The notes under the pieces: model-generated
Seen by the model: the letters and a program-made list of their open reading frames with translations, nothing else
The model's database searches: none
Told to the model about the DNA's origin: nothing
Source of the DNA: an uncultured Bacteroides sp.
GTDB lineage: Bacteria; Bacteroidota; Bacteroidia; Bacteroidales; Bacteroidaceae
Assembly (NCBI RefSeq): GCF_959029255.1
Contig: NZ_CAUFUE010000010.1
Span: forward strand, 62,001-126,000
Length of the DNA: 64,000 nt
Reading direction: 5' to 3'
Part shown: positions 51,442-59,795 of the stretch, one piece after another
How positions within the stretch are numbered: the stretch's first letter is position 1
Layout of the letters: each line of letters starts with the position of its first letter
Translations under genes and position numbers: made by a program

Positions 51442-51622
51442 TGATAGAGTTCATCAAGTCCGAACGGAGGTTCTGGATGTTGTCCATATAGGCAGCATCC
51501 ACATCTCCGATGTTGCGGGCCTTTGAAAGGCGGCGGTTGAAGAACCAACCGATGGCGGTTCCAAACGCGGCTCCCAGTCCTGCCGGAAAGAGGCTGCCCA
51601 ATAGCTGCATCAAGGTATCCAT
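51176..51622 (-). CDS. Membrane-anchored phage protein (holin/spanin-like)
   Basis: 148 residues. One N-terminal membrane helix (LFPAGLGAAFGTAIGWFF), then a coiled part (IQNLRSDLMNSINENRKLYR, followed by ARLDRTVARATACRHW). The last 60 residues are Arg/Gln/Gly-rich and lie in the overlap with the next gene, so they may be constrained by that frame. Both frames look coding. Probably part of the lysis cassette with the downstream lipoprotein-like gene. Confidence 0.55.
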   Translation of the reverse strand: MDTLMQLLGSLFPAGLGAAFGTAIGWFFNRRLSKARNIGDVDAAYMDNIQNLRSDLMNSINENRKLYRAIARLDRTVARATACRHWNDCPVRSELQKSPGDADLPQPKRQSGKQRKAIRSPSAARSAQRGDDGLSDGAAGDDTGGHRL

Positions 51623-51646
51623 TCGTTTTAATTTTTAATTTGCTTG

Positions 51647-52045
51647 TCAAATCAGGTTCCAGCCTGCTTCCACGTCCGCCGTCACCGCAAGCACTCCGTT
51701 CTCCACTTGCGAGACGGCAGCCGCAAAAGCGCACATCGTCGCACGGTCATTGATGTCGGGCACGTAAGTGGTAGGTACCTGCATTTCCCGGCATACCCGG
51801 CTGATGTATCCCGAAGTATTATTCTCCACGGATGGCGCCCACCGGTTGATAAAGTCCGCCATCGTGCGGCAACCGTTGTTGCGGCGGTAGTTCTGCAGCA
51901 GCTTTATCAGTGCACGGTAGCCATACGCCATCGTCTTGAACTGGCAGAACTCCTTGTCCCTCGAGGGGCGGACTTCCCCCTGCCACAAGGTACGTGACAG
52001 GCGGATATTGCCGGGGTTGTTATTTCTCAGTCCTCTGCCCATCAC
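51647..52045 (-). CDS. Phage lysozyme-like structural protein (P5-like)
   Basis: 132 residues starting MMGRGLRNNNPGNIRLSRTL. The NNPGNIR motif and KTMAYGYRALIKLLQNYRRN are typical of 'structural protein P5'-like peptidoglycan-degrading proteins that are widespread in Bacteroides phages. It lies between the capsid gene (overlap four bases) and the membrane lysis-like pair, and probably supplies the muralytic activity. Confidence 0.78.
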   Translation of the reverse strand: MMGRGLRNNNPGNIRLSRTLWQGEVRPSRDKEFCQFKTMAYGYRALIKLLQNYRRNNGCRTMADFINRWAPSVENNTSGYISRVCREMQVPTTYVPDINDRATMCAFAAAVSQVENGVLAVTADVEAGWNLI

Positions 52046-53007
52046 TTGCCGGCTTCCTCTGCTGCGGGCACAAATGCGCCCCCGGTTCGCCAGTCCAGCG
52101 CGATGAACTCTTCACCGAAGCCTATCTGCGTATCCGCTTTCATCAACATCTTGAAGAAATATAATTCGCTGGCGTTGGCCCATTTGTCTATCTGAATCAC
52201 GTTCTCGTCATCCTGAAGGTTGACGGCAGCAAAGAGGTTACCGTTCATGCCGCTGTCACACAAGGTAGCTACAATGATACTTTCAGGCCACTGTGCCAAA
52301 GTCTCGATTTTGATGCCTTTATAGCGTTCCTGGTTGATATTCGTGGGAGCCTCACCCTTATTGGTAAGCTGGGTCAATTCATCATCGTACTGGTCGAAGT
52401 CCGTCACGCTCATCAGGATGCGCAGGTTGGCGTTGTTTCGCATGGTTACGGGGATGGCCTTGCGCAGTTCCTTGAGACGCTGCAACATGGTAGTACCGGT
52501 ACTCTTCACTTTCACCACGTCCTCGTCCTTGGCGGCCTGCGTCAGGATGCCGTCCATCAGGTAGGCGTCGCCTTCGGCCTTGTATTCACCGTTGATGTAG
52601 GCGTAGCCCAATTCTTCGCCCACCTTCTTCAACAGTTCGTTCAGCAGGATCCCCTGCACGTTGGCTGGTAGCTGGCGGAACACGAGGTCGCCCGTAGGTT
52701 GGTACTGGCGCCAGATGTGCTCGAATGCGCGGGGGTTGAAGAGGGTGAACGCCATCATGTCATGGGGCGTGAGTTTCTTTTCACTGTAATCGAAGTCGCC
52801 TTTACTGTCCGCCTTCGAGGGGTCTTCCTTACGTTTCTGGAGCATGCTGCCCGTCTTGACCCGGGGTATGCTCATGGAGCTGTTCACGCCGGGAATTACC
52901 ATGATAAGTCCCTTGCTCGCCAGTTCGTTGCCGGTAGAGGCAAGGGTGAGCGTCTGTTCCAATACTTCACCACCGTAGTTGGTGGTGTTCAATCCGTTAA
53001 TTGCCAT
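52042..53007 (-). CDS. Major capsid protein
   Basis: 321 residues (MAINGLNTTNYGGEVLEQTL ... DWRTGGAFVPAAEEAGK). A HK97-like pattern: an N-arm, PRVKTGSMLQKR, an alternating alpha/beta core (QGILLNELLKKVGEELGYAY) and a conserved end. It follows the protease/scaffold gene, as in Mu-like phages where the capsid gene follows the protease. Its leader holds AGTAAAT repeats (53010-53045). Confidence 0.8.
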   Translation of the reverse strand: MAINGLNTTNYGGEVLEQTLTLASTGNELASKGLIMVIPGVNSSMSIPRVKTGSMLQKRKEDPSKADSKGDFDYSEKKLTPHDMMAFTLFNPRAFEHIWRQYQPTGDLVFRQLPANVQGILLNELLKKVGEELGYAYINGEYKAEGDAYLMDGILTQAAKDEDVVKVKSTGTTMLQRLKELRKAIPVTMRNNANLRILMSVTDFDQYDDELTQLTNKGEAPTNINQERYKGIKIETLAQWPESIIVATLCDSGMNGNLFAAVNLQDDENVIQIDKWANASELYFFKMLMKADTQIGFGEEFIALDWRTGGAFVPAAEEAGK

Positions 53008-53059
53008 AGTGTCATTTACTATTTTACGAGTTACTATTTACTATTTGATACTTCAACTG

Positions 53060-53191
53060 TCACATTTTTACTTTCTGCCGTCCGCGTATCTGCGGGGCGC
53101 TGCCCGCACTACGTACACTTCCGCCCACTTTCTGCCCGAAGTGGGGGCTTCCGCCAAGTTTGGCGTTTTTGGGGTTCTTGATTGAAACCAT
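53060..53191 (-). CDS. Small basic phage protein, 43 aa
   Basis: An ATG-started frame of 43 codons (MVSIKNPKNAKLGGSPHFGQ ... RGRQKVKM) between the protease and capsid genes on the same strand. It is rich in Gly, Lys and Arg. The leader (53192-53250) carries TCGTAAAT and GATAGTTGATAG repeats, as before other phage genes. It may be a small head or decoration component; unproven. Confidence 0.5.
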   Translation of the reverse strand: MVSIKNPKNAKLGGSPHFGQKVGGSVRSAGSAPQIRGRQKVKM

Positions 53192-53254
53192 TTTATTTAC
53201 GATTTTACGATTAAAGTTACTCTCTATCAACTATCAACTGTCATCTATCAACTA

Positions 53255-54313
53255 TCATCTGATTCTGATTCCGTTCCGTTCCCGTATCTCCCGTTGCCTT
53301 TTCTCCCAAGGACCTTCGGCAGTGTTCCGCGGTTGTCCGTTTTCCAGCGTATCCTTCAGCATCCTCTTCGGCTTGAGCGCCTTCAGTGCGGCCATGCCGT
53401 TCTTGAAGTCGGCTTTCAGGATGTTCTTATAGGTTTCCTTTTGGTCGGCGCCGATACGTCCGTCCGTCACGGCATCGGCTACGGCGGTTTCAATCCGTTC
53501 GTCTTCCTGCTGTTGCTTCTGTTGTTTCAGAAGCTCGTTCTCGGTTTTCAGGGTCTGGTTCTCCTGCTCCAGGGCATCGGCTTTGTCAGCTTTGCCGGCG
53601 GTCTCGCCAAGCATCGCCATCACGGCCGCTTCGTCCGTGCAATTGGCGAAGCGGGGAATTTTCTTGAAATCTTCCAGTTTCATTTTATCAGGGTTTTGTG
53701 GCTGTCGCTGCTCCAGCTCCAGCCGGTTTGTAAATATGCGGTATATGTCGTCCGTGCTGCTGTCCTCGGGCACAGCTTCCACATCGTAGATGGCGTCTAT
53801 CAGCCCCAGCTGCAGGGCTTCGTCGGCTTTCAGCCAGTGGTCGGTCCCGTCGAAGTAGGCGTCCTTTATCTCCTCCTTGTCTTTCCCGCAACGGGCGCTG
53901 ATGATTTCGGCGATGGTATCCTCCAGGCTCTCGATGGTGGATATCATGTCCTGAAGGTCCTTCTTGTTGCCGTAGCAACCGCCGCTGACGTTGTGCAGCA
54001 TCATGCGGGCGTAGCGGCTCATCTCCACCCGCCGCCCGCACAGGGCGACGACTCCGGCGATGCTGGCGGCTATGCCGTCGATGTAGATGGTGACATTGCT
54101 CCGGCATTGGCGGATGGCATTGAAGATGGCGATACCGGGATATACATCACCGCCGATGGAGTTGATGCGGATATTCAGGTTGTCATAAGATTGGTCGAGG
54201 AGCATCAGTTCATTCACGATGTCCCGGCTGGCTATCTTTCCGTCACCGCCCTCGTCGCTCACCTCTCCGTAGAGAAGCAGGCAGGCGGTATTTTCATTGG
54301 GTACGGTTTTCAT
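53255..54313 (-). CDS. ClpP-like prohead protease with scaffold tail
   Basis: 352 residues. N-terminal ClpP/SppA-type serine protease (about 5-185) with the catalytic Ser-bearing IYIDGIAASIAGVVALCG, the His region MMLHNVSGG and LNIRINSIGGDVYPGI. The C-terminal half is charged and helical (LEQENQTLKTENELLKQQKQ), as expected of a scaffold. It matures the Mu-like procapsid. First gene of the leftward operon; its promoter lies at 54374-54404 on the minus strand. Confidence 0.88.
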   Translation of the reverse strand: MKTVPNENTACLLLYGEVSDEGGDGKIASRDIVNELMLLDQSYDNLNIRINSIGGDVYPGIAIFNAIRQCRSNVTIYIDGIAASIAGVVALCGRRVEMSRYARMMLHNVSGGCYGNKKDLQDMISTIESLEDTIAEIISARCGKDKEEIKDAYFDGTDHWLKADEALQLGLIDAIYDVEAVPEDSSTDDIYRIFTNRLELEQRQPQNPDKMKLEDFKKIPRFANCTDEAAVMAMLGETAGKADKADALEQENQTLKTENELLKQQKQQQEDERIETAVADAVTDGRIGADQKETYKNILKADFKNGMAALKALKPKRMLKDTLENGQPRNTAEGPWEKRQREIRERNGIRIR

Positions 54314-54317
54314 TTAT

Positions 54318-54352
54318 AATTTGACGATTTACAATGTACAATTTGGCTGCGC
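54318..54352 (-). repeat. Left arm of 35-bp inverted repeat at the divergent phage promoters
   Basis: Matches the reverse complement of 54536-54570 in 34 of 35 positions. It includes the leader module ATTTGGCTGCGC (54341-54352) and TTTACAATG units and lies within the 5' leader of the protease operon. Confidence 0.85.
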
Positions 54353-54373
54353 TATGCAGCGGTGAAACTGGTG

Positions 54374-54404
54374 CAAAGCTATGCCTATAAACACAACCGC
54401 ACAA
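54374..54404 (-). promoter_or_regulatory. Promoter of the leftward phage structural operon
   Basis: On the minus strand, TTG (54404-54402), a 20-bp spacer and TAGCTTTG (54381-54374). The start would be near 54368, so the mRNA leader contains the left repeat arm. A weaker GAACTTTG (one mismatch) at about 54498 points to the right arm genes. Confidence 0.7.
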
Positions 54405-54535
54405 AAAAGTGTGTAACGCTTGCCGGCAAGTGCGCAAGCCATGCGGCATTGTCGGCAACCGCTCCACGCTTTTTTCATCATCCGCCCCCGTATCATGAAC
54501 TTTGCCTCAAACAATTGCCGCCGGACGACGTCACC

Positions 54536-54570
54536 GCGCAGCCGAATTGTACATTGTAAATCGTCAAATT
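54536..54570 (+). repeat. Right arm of 35-bp inverted repeat
   Basis: GCGCAGCCGAAT followed by TGTACATTG and TAAATCGTCAAAT, ending 13 bases before the terminase small subunit ATG at 54583. Mirror image of 54318-54352. Confidence 0.85.
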
Positions 54571-54582
54571 GTAATTGAATTT

Positions 54583-55029
54583 ATGGCAGATTTAACCGCA
54601 CAACAGAAAAAGGACTACGCCCGCACGCTCTACCTGAAGGACAATCTTACCCAGCAGGAAATAGCGGAGAAGGTGGGCGTGAGCCGCCAGACCATCATAC
54701 GGTGGGCGGCGGCAGAAAAATGGGAAGAAATGAAAGTGGGGCTGACCTTGGGGCGGGAACAGCAGGTAGCCAACCTGCACCGCCAGGTGGTGGAACTGAA
54801 CAACCTCATCCTCTCGCGTCCGGAAGGCGAACGTTTCCCCACCAGCGCCGAAGCCGACACGCTGGGCAAACTGGCGGCAGCCATCAAGAAGATGGAGACC
54901 GAAGTAGGTATCACCGACCTTGTGAACGTGGGCATGCGCTTCATTGAGTGGATCCGTCCCATCGACCTCGACAAGGCCAAGGAAGTGACCCTGCTTTGGG
55001 ATAAATTCATTAAAGACAGCCTGTCATGA
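54583..55029 (+). CDS. Terminase small subunit-like, HTH protein
   Basis: 148 residues from ATG 54583 (MADLTAQQKKDYARTLYLKD). N-terminal helix-turn-helix (LTQQEIAEKVGVSRQTIIRWA), then a helical oligomerisation region. It stands directly before, and overlaps by four bases, the large terminase gene, so it should recognise phage DNA for packaging. The upstream extension to 54502 falls in the repeat arm and is not used. Confidence 0.8.
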   Translation: MADLTAQQKKDYARTLYLKDNLTQQEIAEKVGVSRQTIIRWAAAEKWEEMKVGLTLGREQQVANLHRQVVELNNLILSRPEGERFPTSAEADTLGKLAAAIKKMETEVGITDLVNVGMRFIEWIRPIDLDKAKEVTLLWDKFIKDSLS

Positions 55030-56549
55030 AGCAGGAAGAACGTACAGCGCTTGCCAACTGGGAGGAATACAAGGCGGATATCAGCAACTCCACCCCGGTG
55101 GATGTGGGCATGACGCAGGCCGAACGGGAAAAACACCGACTCTACCTGGAGGCGCATCCCGTGGAATGGATACAATACTTTTTCCCGAAGTATACCAAAT
55201 ACCCTTTCGCACCTTTCCATCAAAAGGCGATTAAACGGCTGCTGAACAATGATGAATGGTATGAGGTGCTGTCGTGGAGCCGCGAGCTGGCAAAGAGCAC
55301 CATCGTGATGTTCTGCGTGATGTTCCTGGCGCTCACCGGGCGGAAGAAGAACGTGATGCTGGCCAGTGCCACACAGGATAGCGCCAAACGCCTGCTAGAC
55401 CCATACCGCGCCAACTTTGAGGCGAACGGGCGTATCAAAGCCTACTATGGCGACCAGATGAATATCGGTTCTTGGACGGACACCGAATTTATCGCGAAAT
55501 GCGGCTGCGCTTTCCGTGCCATCGGCGCGGGTAATGCCCCGCGTGGTTCAAGAAACGAAGCGGTACGCCCCGACGTGCTCCTGGTGGATGACTACGACAC
55601 CGACGATGACTGCCGCAACCCGGACATCATACAGAAGAAGTGGGACTGGTACGAGCAGGCGTTCTACGCCACCCGCTCCATCAGCGAACCTACCCTGATA
55701 GTGTGGTGCGGAAACCTTATCGCCCGTGACTGCTGCGTGGCGCGCGCCGCCGCCTTGGCCGACCATCACGACATCGTGAACATCCGCGACCGGGAAGGCC
55801 GCAGCACCTGGCCGGAAAAAAATACGGAGGAGCACATCGATACCGTCCTGCGCAAAATCAGTGCCGCCAGCGCGCAAAAGGAGTACTACAACAATCCCGT
55901 CACCGAAGGGGAAGTGTTCAAGGAAATCACCTACGGGCGTGTGCCCGACCTGAGGAAGTTCCCCTTCCTCGTCATTTACGGTGACCCTGCCCCGGGTGAA
56001 AACAAGACCAAGAACAGCAGCACCAAGAGTTGCATCCTCATGGGGCAGCTCAAGGATAAGGTGTATGTCATCAACGCCCGCCTGGACCGTGGGCTGAACG
56101 CCGACTTCATAGACTGGTATGTGCAATTGCTGGAATACGTGGGCGCCAAGACCCCCGTTTATTGCTATATGGAGAACAACAAGTTGCAGGACCCTTTCTT
56201 CCAGCAGGTATTCAAGCCCCTTGTGTCAAAGGTACGCCGGGAGAAGAATGTACAACTGTACATCCATCCCGACGAAGACCGCAAGACCGAAAAGGCAACC
56301 CGTATAGAAGCCAACCTGGAACCGCTGAACCGGGAAGGCAACCTCATATTCAATGAGACCGAACGTGACAATCCGCATATAAAACGCCTTGAAGACCAGT
56401 TCAAGCTGTTCACCCTGCGCCTGAAGTTCCCCGCCGACGGTCCCGACTGCGTGGAGGGCGGCCTGCGCATCCTCAAAAAGAAAGTGCAGCAACTGCAACC
56501 CGTAGTCACCACCCGGTACAATGCCAGGAGCAACTCCAAAAGACTTTGA
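55026..56549 (+). CDS. Terminase large subunit (Mu gp28-like)
   Basis: 507 residues. ATPase part with a deviant Walker A (SWSRELAKSTIVMF) and Walker B VLLVDDYDTDDD. Nuclease part (about 310-480) with IYGDPAPGENKTKNSSTKSC and a later acidic Asp-rich stretch. Full length for a packaging motor. It translocates DNA into the procapsid. It overlaps the small subunit gene by four bases and precedes the gp36-like gene. Confidence 0.88.
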   Translation: MKQEERTALANWEEYKADISNSTPVDVGMTQAEREKHRLYLEAHPVEWIQYFFPKYTKYPFAPFHQKAIKRLLNNDEWYEVLSWSRELAKSTIVMFCVMFLALTGRKKNVMLASATQDSAKRLLDPYRANFEANGRIKAYYGDQMNIGSWTDTEFIAKCGCAFRAIGAGNAPRGSRNEAVRPDVLLVDDYDTDDDCRNPDIIQKKWDWYEQAFYATRSISEPTLIVWCGNLIARDCCVARAAALADHHDIVNIRDREGRSTWPEKNTEEHIDTVLRKISAASAQKEYYNNPVTEGEVFKEITYGRVPDLRKFPFLVIYGDPAPGENKTKNSSTKSCILMGQLKDKVYVINARLDRGLNADFIDWYVQLLEYVGAKTPVYCYMENNKLQDPFFQQVFKPLVSKVRREKNVQLYIHPDEDRKTEKATRIEANLEPLNREGNLIFNETERDNPHIKRLEDQFKLFTLRLKFPADGPDCVEGGLRILKKKVQQLQPVVTTRYNARSNSKRL

Positions 56550-56645
56550 TAGTTGACAGATGATAGTTGATAGATGATAGAGAGGGGAACTTCAATCGTA
56601 AATCGTACATCGTTAAATCGTAAATAAAAATATCGTAAATAAAAC
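56550..56645. repeat. TCGTAAAT / GATAGTTGATAG leader repeats
   Basis: TAGTTGACAGATGATAG units followed by ATCGTAAATCGTACATCG and further TCGTAAAT units directly before the GTG at 56650. The same composite occurs inverted at 53200-53262 before the small basic gene. Confidence 0.75.
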
Positions 56646-56649
56646 CATC

Positions 56650-57075
56650 GTGAGCAAATTCATCACTCCCCAAGACTACGACGCCAGCATCCACCGTGAG
56701 ATACTGGACGCCCTGACCCGCAACGACGAATCCATCGTGGAGATATGCGAAGACCGCGCCATCGCCGAGATGCGCGGTTACCTGGGCGGACGTTATGACG
56801 CCGACAAGCTCTTCTCCGCCGAAGGCAGCGACCGTAACCAGCTGGTACTGATGATGGCGATAGACATCGCCGTCTACCACCTATTCTCCATCCACAACCC
56901 GCAGAAGATGTCGGATATCCGCAAAGACCGTTACAACCGTGCCGTGGAATGGCTGAAGCAGGTGGCGGCATTCAAAATCACCGTGGACGGCGCACCCAAG
57001 TTGCCTGAAGAGAGGCAGAAGCAGACCAGCCCCTTCCTGATGAGCAGCAACCCCAAGCGGACACAGCATCTTTGA
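56650..57075 (+). CDS. DUF1320-like (Mu gp36) head-tail protein
   Basis: 141 residues from GTG 56650 (MSKFITPQDYDASIHREILD). The pattern TRNDESIVEICEDRAIAEMR then GYLGGRYDAD and LVLMMAIDIAVYHLFSIHNP matches Mu gp36/DUF1320 proteins, which link head and tail. In Mu it lies downstream of the capsid, whereas here it comes between the terminase and the portal. No ATG in the right place exists, so GTG is assumed. Confidence 0.8.
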   Translation: MSKFITPQDYDASIHREILDALTRNDESIVEICEDRAIAEMRGYLGGRYDADKLFSAEGSDRNQLVLMMAIDIAVYHLFSIHNPQKMSDIRKDRYNRAVEWLKQVAAFKITVDGAPKLPEERQKQTSPFLMSSNPKRTQHL

Positions 57076-57113
57076 TGGAATAAAAAAATAAAGAATTAAA
57101 AATTGAAAGCCGT

Positions 57114-58481
57114 ATGAATATGAAAATCAAAACTCTGTGGGACTCCGTGTCCTCCGTGGTGAACCGCGCACCCAAAGCCGCCCCCGGCCACCGCATCACC
57201 GAAGGCGGCAACATCACCCGTCCCGGCTCTACCATCGTGCTGACGCAGCCCCAGCGGTTCGGCATCGGGCTGGATGACTACATGCGGGGCATACGCTCCG
57301 CCGAGAACGTGGACTACACCCAGCGCGTACGTATCTACGACATCTACAGCGAGTGCCTCATGGACCCGCACCTCTTCTCCGTCATCGCCAAGCGCAAGAG
57401 CGGCGTGCTGGGCAGGAAAATCGAGTTCCGCCGTAACGGCGTGGCGGACGAACGGGTGAACGGGCAGATTTCTTCCCCCTGGTTTCTCCGCTTCCTCGAA
57501 GACGCGCTCGACGCGCAGTACTGGGGCTTCTCCCTGATGCAGTTCTACATCAACTCCAAGGGCTGGATAGACTACTACCTCGTGCCCCGCAAGCACGTGG
57601 ACCCCGTGTTGCGCCTCGTCAAGACCCGCCAGACTGACATCAATGGCGAGAGCTTCGACCTCTATCCCGACCTGCTGATGGTGCAGGGCAAGGAACCCCT
57701 GGGCATACTGGCACGCTGCGCCCCCTACGTCATCTACAAGCGCGGGACGGTGGGCGACTGGGCGCAGTTCGCCGAAATCTTCGGCATGCCCATCCGCAAA
57801 TATTCCTACGACGCTTCCGACCCCGATTCCCTTGCCGCCGCCATGGAAGCCGCCAAGGCGCAGGCGGGCGCCGCCAGCTTCTTCTGCCCCGAAGGCAGTA
57901 ACCTGGAGTTTGTGGAGACCGGGAACACCACCGGCAGCAGCGAACTGTACAGCGCCTTTGTGGACCGCTGTAATGCGGAAATGAGCAAAGCCATCCTGGG
58001 CAACACTCTTACCACCGAAGCCAGCGAGACGGGCACCCAAGCCTTGGGAACCGTGCACAACAAGGTGGAACAGGAACTCATCGGGCAGGATGCCCTCGCC
58101 ATCCTCAACCTGCTGAACTACGACATGACCGACCTGTTCGCCGCACTTGGCGTGAATACCACCGGCGGTGAGTTCGTCTATGTGGAAGAAACAGACCTGG
58201 AGCAGGTAAAAACCCGTGCCGAACTGCTGGAGAAAGCCGCCACCGTCTTCAACCTCCCCATGGGCGACGACTATCTTTACGACCAGCTCAACATCGAGAA
58301 GCCGGACAACTACGGACAGATGAAAGCCGAACAGGAAGAAAAGCGGAAGGCCGGACAGCAAGCCGCCAACCCCTTCGCCCGGATGATGCCTGATGCCGGC
58401 AACGAAAAGACCCTCCAAAACCGTTCTTCCCGTTTTTTCGGGGAAGCCCCGCACAAGGACGCCGGGGCTTTAGACTGGTAA
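57114..58481 (+). CDS. Portal protein, DUF935 family (Mu gp29-like)
   Basis: 455 residues (MNMKIKTLWDSVSSVVN; ATG 57120 also possible). Core motifs: RIYDIYSECLMDPHLFSVIA, KRKSGVLGRKIEFRRNG, the hydrophobic region WGFSLMQFYINSKGWIDYYL and FAEIFGMPIRKYSYDASDPD, with the C-terminal DUF935 block ALGTVHNKVEQELIGQDAL. It forms the dodecameric ring through which DNA is packaged. Its stop and the next start overlap (TAATG). Confidence 0.92.
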   Translation: MNMKIKTLWDSVSSVVNRAPKAAPGHRITEGGNITRPGSTIVLTQPQRFGIGLDDYMRGIRSAENVDYTQRVRIYDIYSECLMDPHLFSVIAKRKSGVLGRKIEFRRNGVADERVNGQISSPWFLRFLEDALDAQYWGFSLMQFYINSKGWIDYYLVPRKHVDPVLRLVKTRQTDINGESFDLYPDLLMVQGKEPLGILARCAPYVIYKRGTVGDWAQFAEIFGMPIRKYSYDASDPDSLAAAMEAAKAQAGAASFFCPEGSNLEFVETGNTTGSSELYSAFVDRCNAEMSKAILGNTLTTEASETGTQALGTVHNKVEQELIGQDALAILNLLNYDMTDLFAALGVNTTGGEFVYVEETDLEQVKTRAELLEKAATVFNLPMGDDYLYDQLNIEKPDNYGQMKAEQEEKRKAGQQAANPFARMMPDAGNEKTLQNRSSRFFGEAPHKDAGALDW

Positions 58482-59707
58482 TGGACGAACTCTACCGGGA
58501 CGCCGCCACCGATGATGACGTCAGCATAGCCTTCATTTTTGATGACAAAGCCCTGCAACGTTCCTTGAAGCGTATCTATGAAAAGAACTTCCATCCCCTG
58601 ACGGAGATAGAGGAAAACCTTTTCAACGAGACTTTCCGTATCTTCACCGATGCCGCCGGTAAAGGCATCGGCAAGTCCGGCGCAGAAATTACCCCGGAGT
58701 TCCGGCAGAAGATGGAACAGGGCAACGCCGTATTCTCGGCTTTCAAGGTGCACCGCATGCAGAACGACATAGCCGCCCGACTCTACGACTCAAACGGTGT
58801 TTTAAAACCCTTTGAACAGTGGAAAAAGGATGTTCAGCCCATGCTGGACCACCACGTGAACCACTGGCTCCGAACCGAATACAACACCGCCGTCATCCGT
58901 GCCCGCCAGGCGGCGGACTGGCAACGCTTCGAGCAATACGCCGACATCCTGCCCAACCTGGAATGGATGCCCAGTACCAGCGCCCATCCGGGAGCCGACC
59001 ACAAAGTTTATTGGGGAACCATCCTGCCGATAAACCACCCCTTTTGGAGCGCCCATCGCCCGGGCGACCGGTGGAACTGCAAGTGCTCCCTGTCCGCCAC
59101 GGACGAACCGCCCACCGGTGCACCCCGTGGCGGCGACACCCCCGCAGACAAGCCGGCACCGGGGCTGGACAACAACCCCGGCAAGGACGGCAAGCTGTTC
59201 GGTGACACGCACCCGTACGTGGCCAACGCATACGAGGGTGCAAAGGAAGCCGTGAAGTCTTTTCTGAAAGACAAATTCCCCGATTATGCCAAAGTGAAAG
59301 TGGAGCCGCGCCACGACCAGGACGGAAAGTACTCGGAACGGACTAAGGAAATCAAGAAAGAAGCCAGAAAAGAACTTCAGGGCACCACTCTGACCCATCC
59401 GGAATTCAAAGGGGAAATAGCCGTTTCACGTCGAAGCATCGATGAATGGACCAATCAGCCCCATGAGCACTACGTACACAAGAACGAACTTATTTTCCAA
59501 ATAGGCAGCGTACTACGGAAAGCCAAATACCTGGGGCACGGGAAGGATAAAAGCACAAAACCCGGAAGCAAATGGGTGCACTTGTTTGAAACCAAAATTC
59601 TAGGGGACAAGAGCTGGATAATCGTAAAGGAGTATGAGGATGGCAGTAAAATCTTATACAGCATTTCAGACAGTCCGAACGTTCTGAACCAATTAAAAGA
59701 AAAATAG
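58481..59707 (+). CDS. MuF minor head protein fused to a C-terminal nuclease-like domain
   Basis: 408 residues. Residues about 100-215 are the MuF head-morphogenesis domain (NHWLRTEYNTAVIRARQAAD, HKVYWGTILPINHPFWSAHR, DRWNCKCSLSATDEP). The C-terminal ~105 residues (IAVSRRSIDEWTNQPHEHYV, YLGHGKDKSTKPGSKWVHLF, TKILGDKSWIIVKEYEDGSK) resemble the PBECR (phage Barnase-EndoU-ColicinE5-RelE-like) nuclease modules known to be fused to MuF proteins. The fusion could deliver an RNase with phage DNA. No immunity-like gene is adjacent. Confidence 0.78.
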   Translation: MDELYRDAATDDDVSIAFIFDDKALQRSLKRIYEKNFHPLTEIEENLFNETFRIFTDAAGKGIGKSGAEITPEFRQKMEQGNAVFSAFKVHRMQNDIAARLYDSNGVLKPFEQWKKDVQPMLDHHVNHWLRTEYNTAVIRARQAADWQRFEQYADILPNLEWMPSTSAHPGADHKVYWGTILPINHPFWSAHRPGDRWNCKCSLSATDEPPTGAPRGGDTPADKPAPGLDNNPGKDGKLFGDTHPYVANAYEGAKEAVKSFLKDKFPDYAKVKVEPRHDQDGKYSERTKEIKKEARKELQGTTLTHPEFKGEIAVSRRSIDEWTNQPHEHYVHKNELIFQIGSVLRKAKYLGHGKDKSTKPGSKWVHLFETKILGDKSWIIVKEYEDGSKILYSISDSPNVLNQLKEK

Positions 59708-59795
59708 CCTCTAAATCACGGCCGGAAATACAATCCGGCATAGACTTAAAAGCTATTTCCATGCTGCAAATATACACTTATTTATCTAATAAACA

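Noticed and set aside
57096..58454. Minus-strand open frame of 452 codons opposite the portal gene
   Set aside because: Antisense shadow of the DUF935 portal; low-complexity His/Val/Gly composition and no family resemblance.
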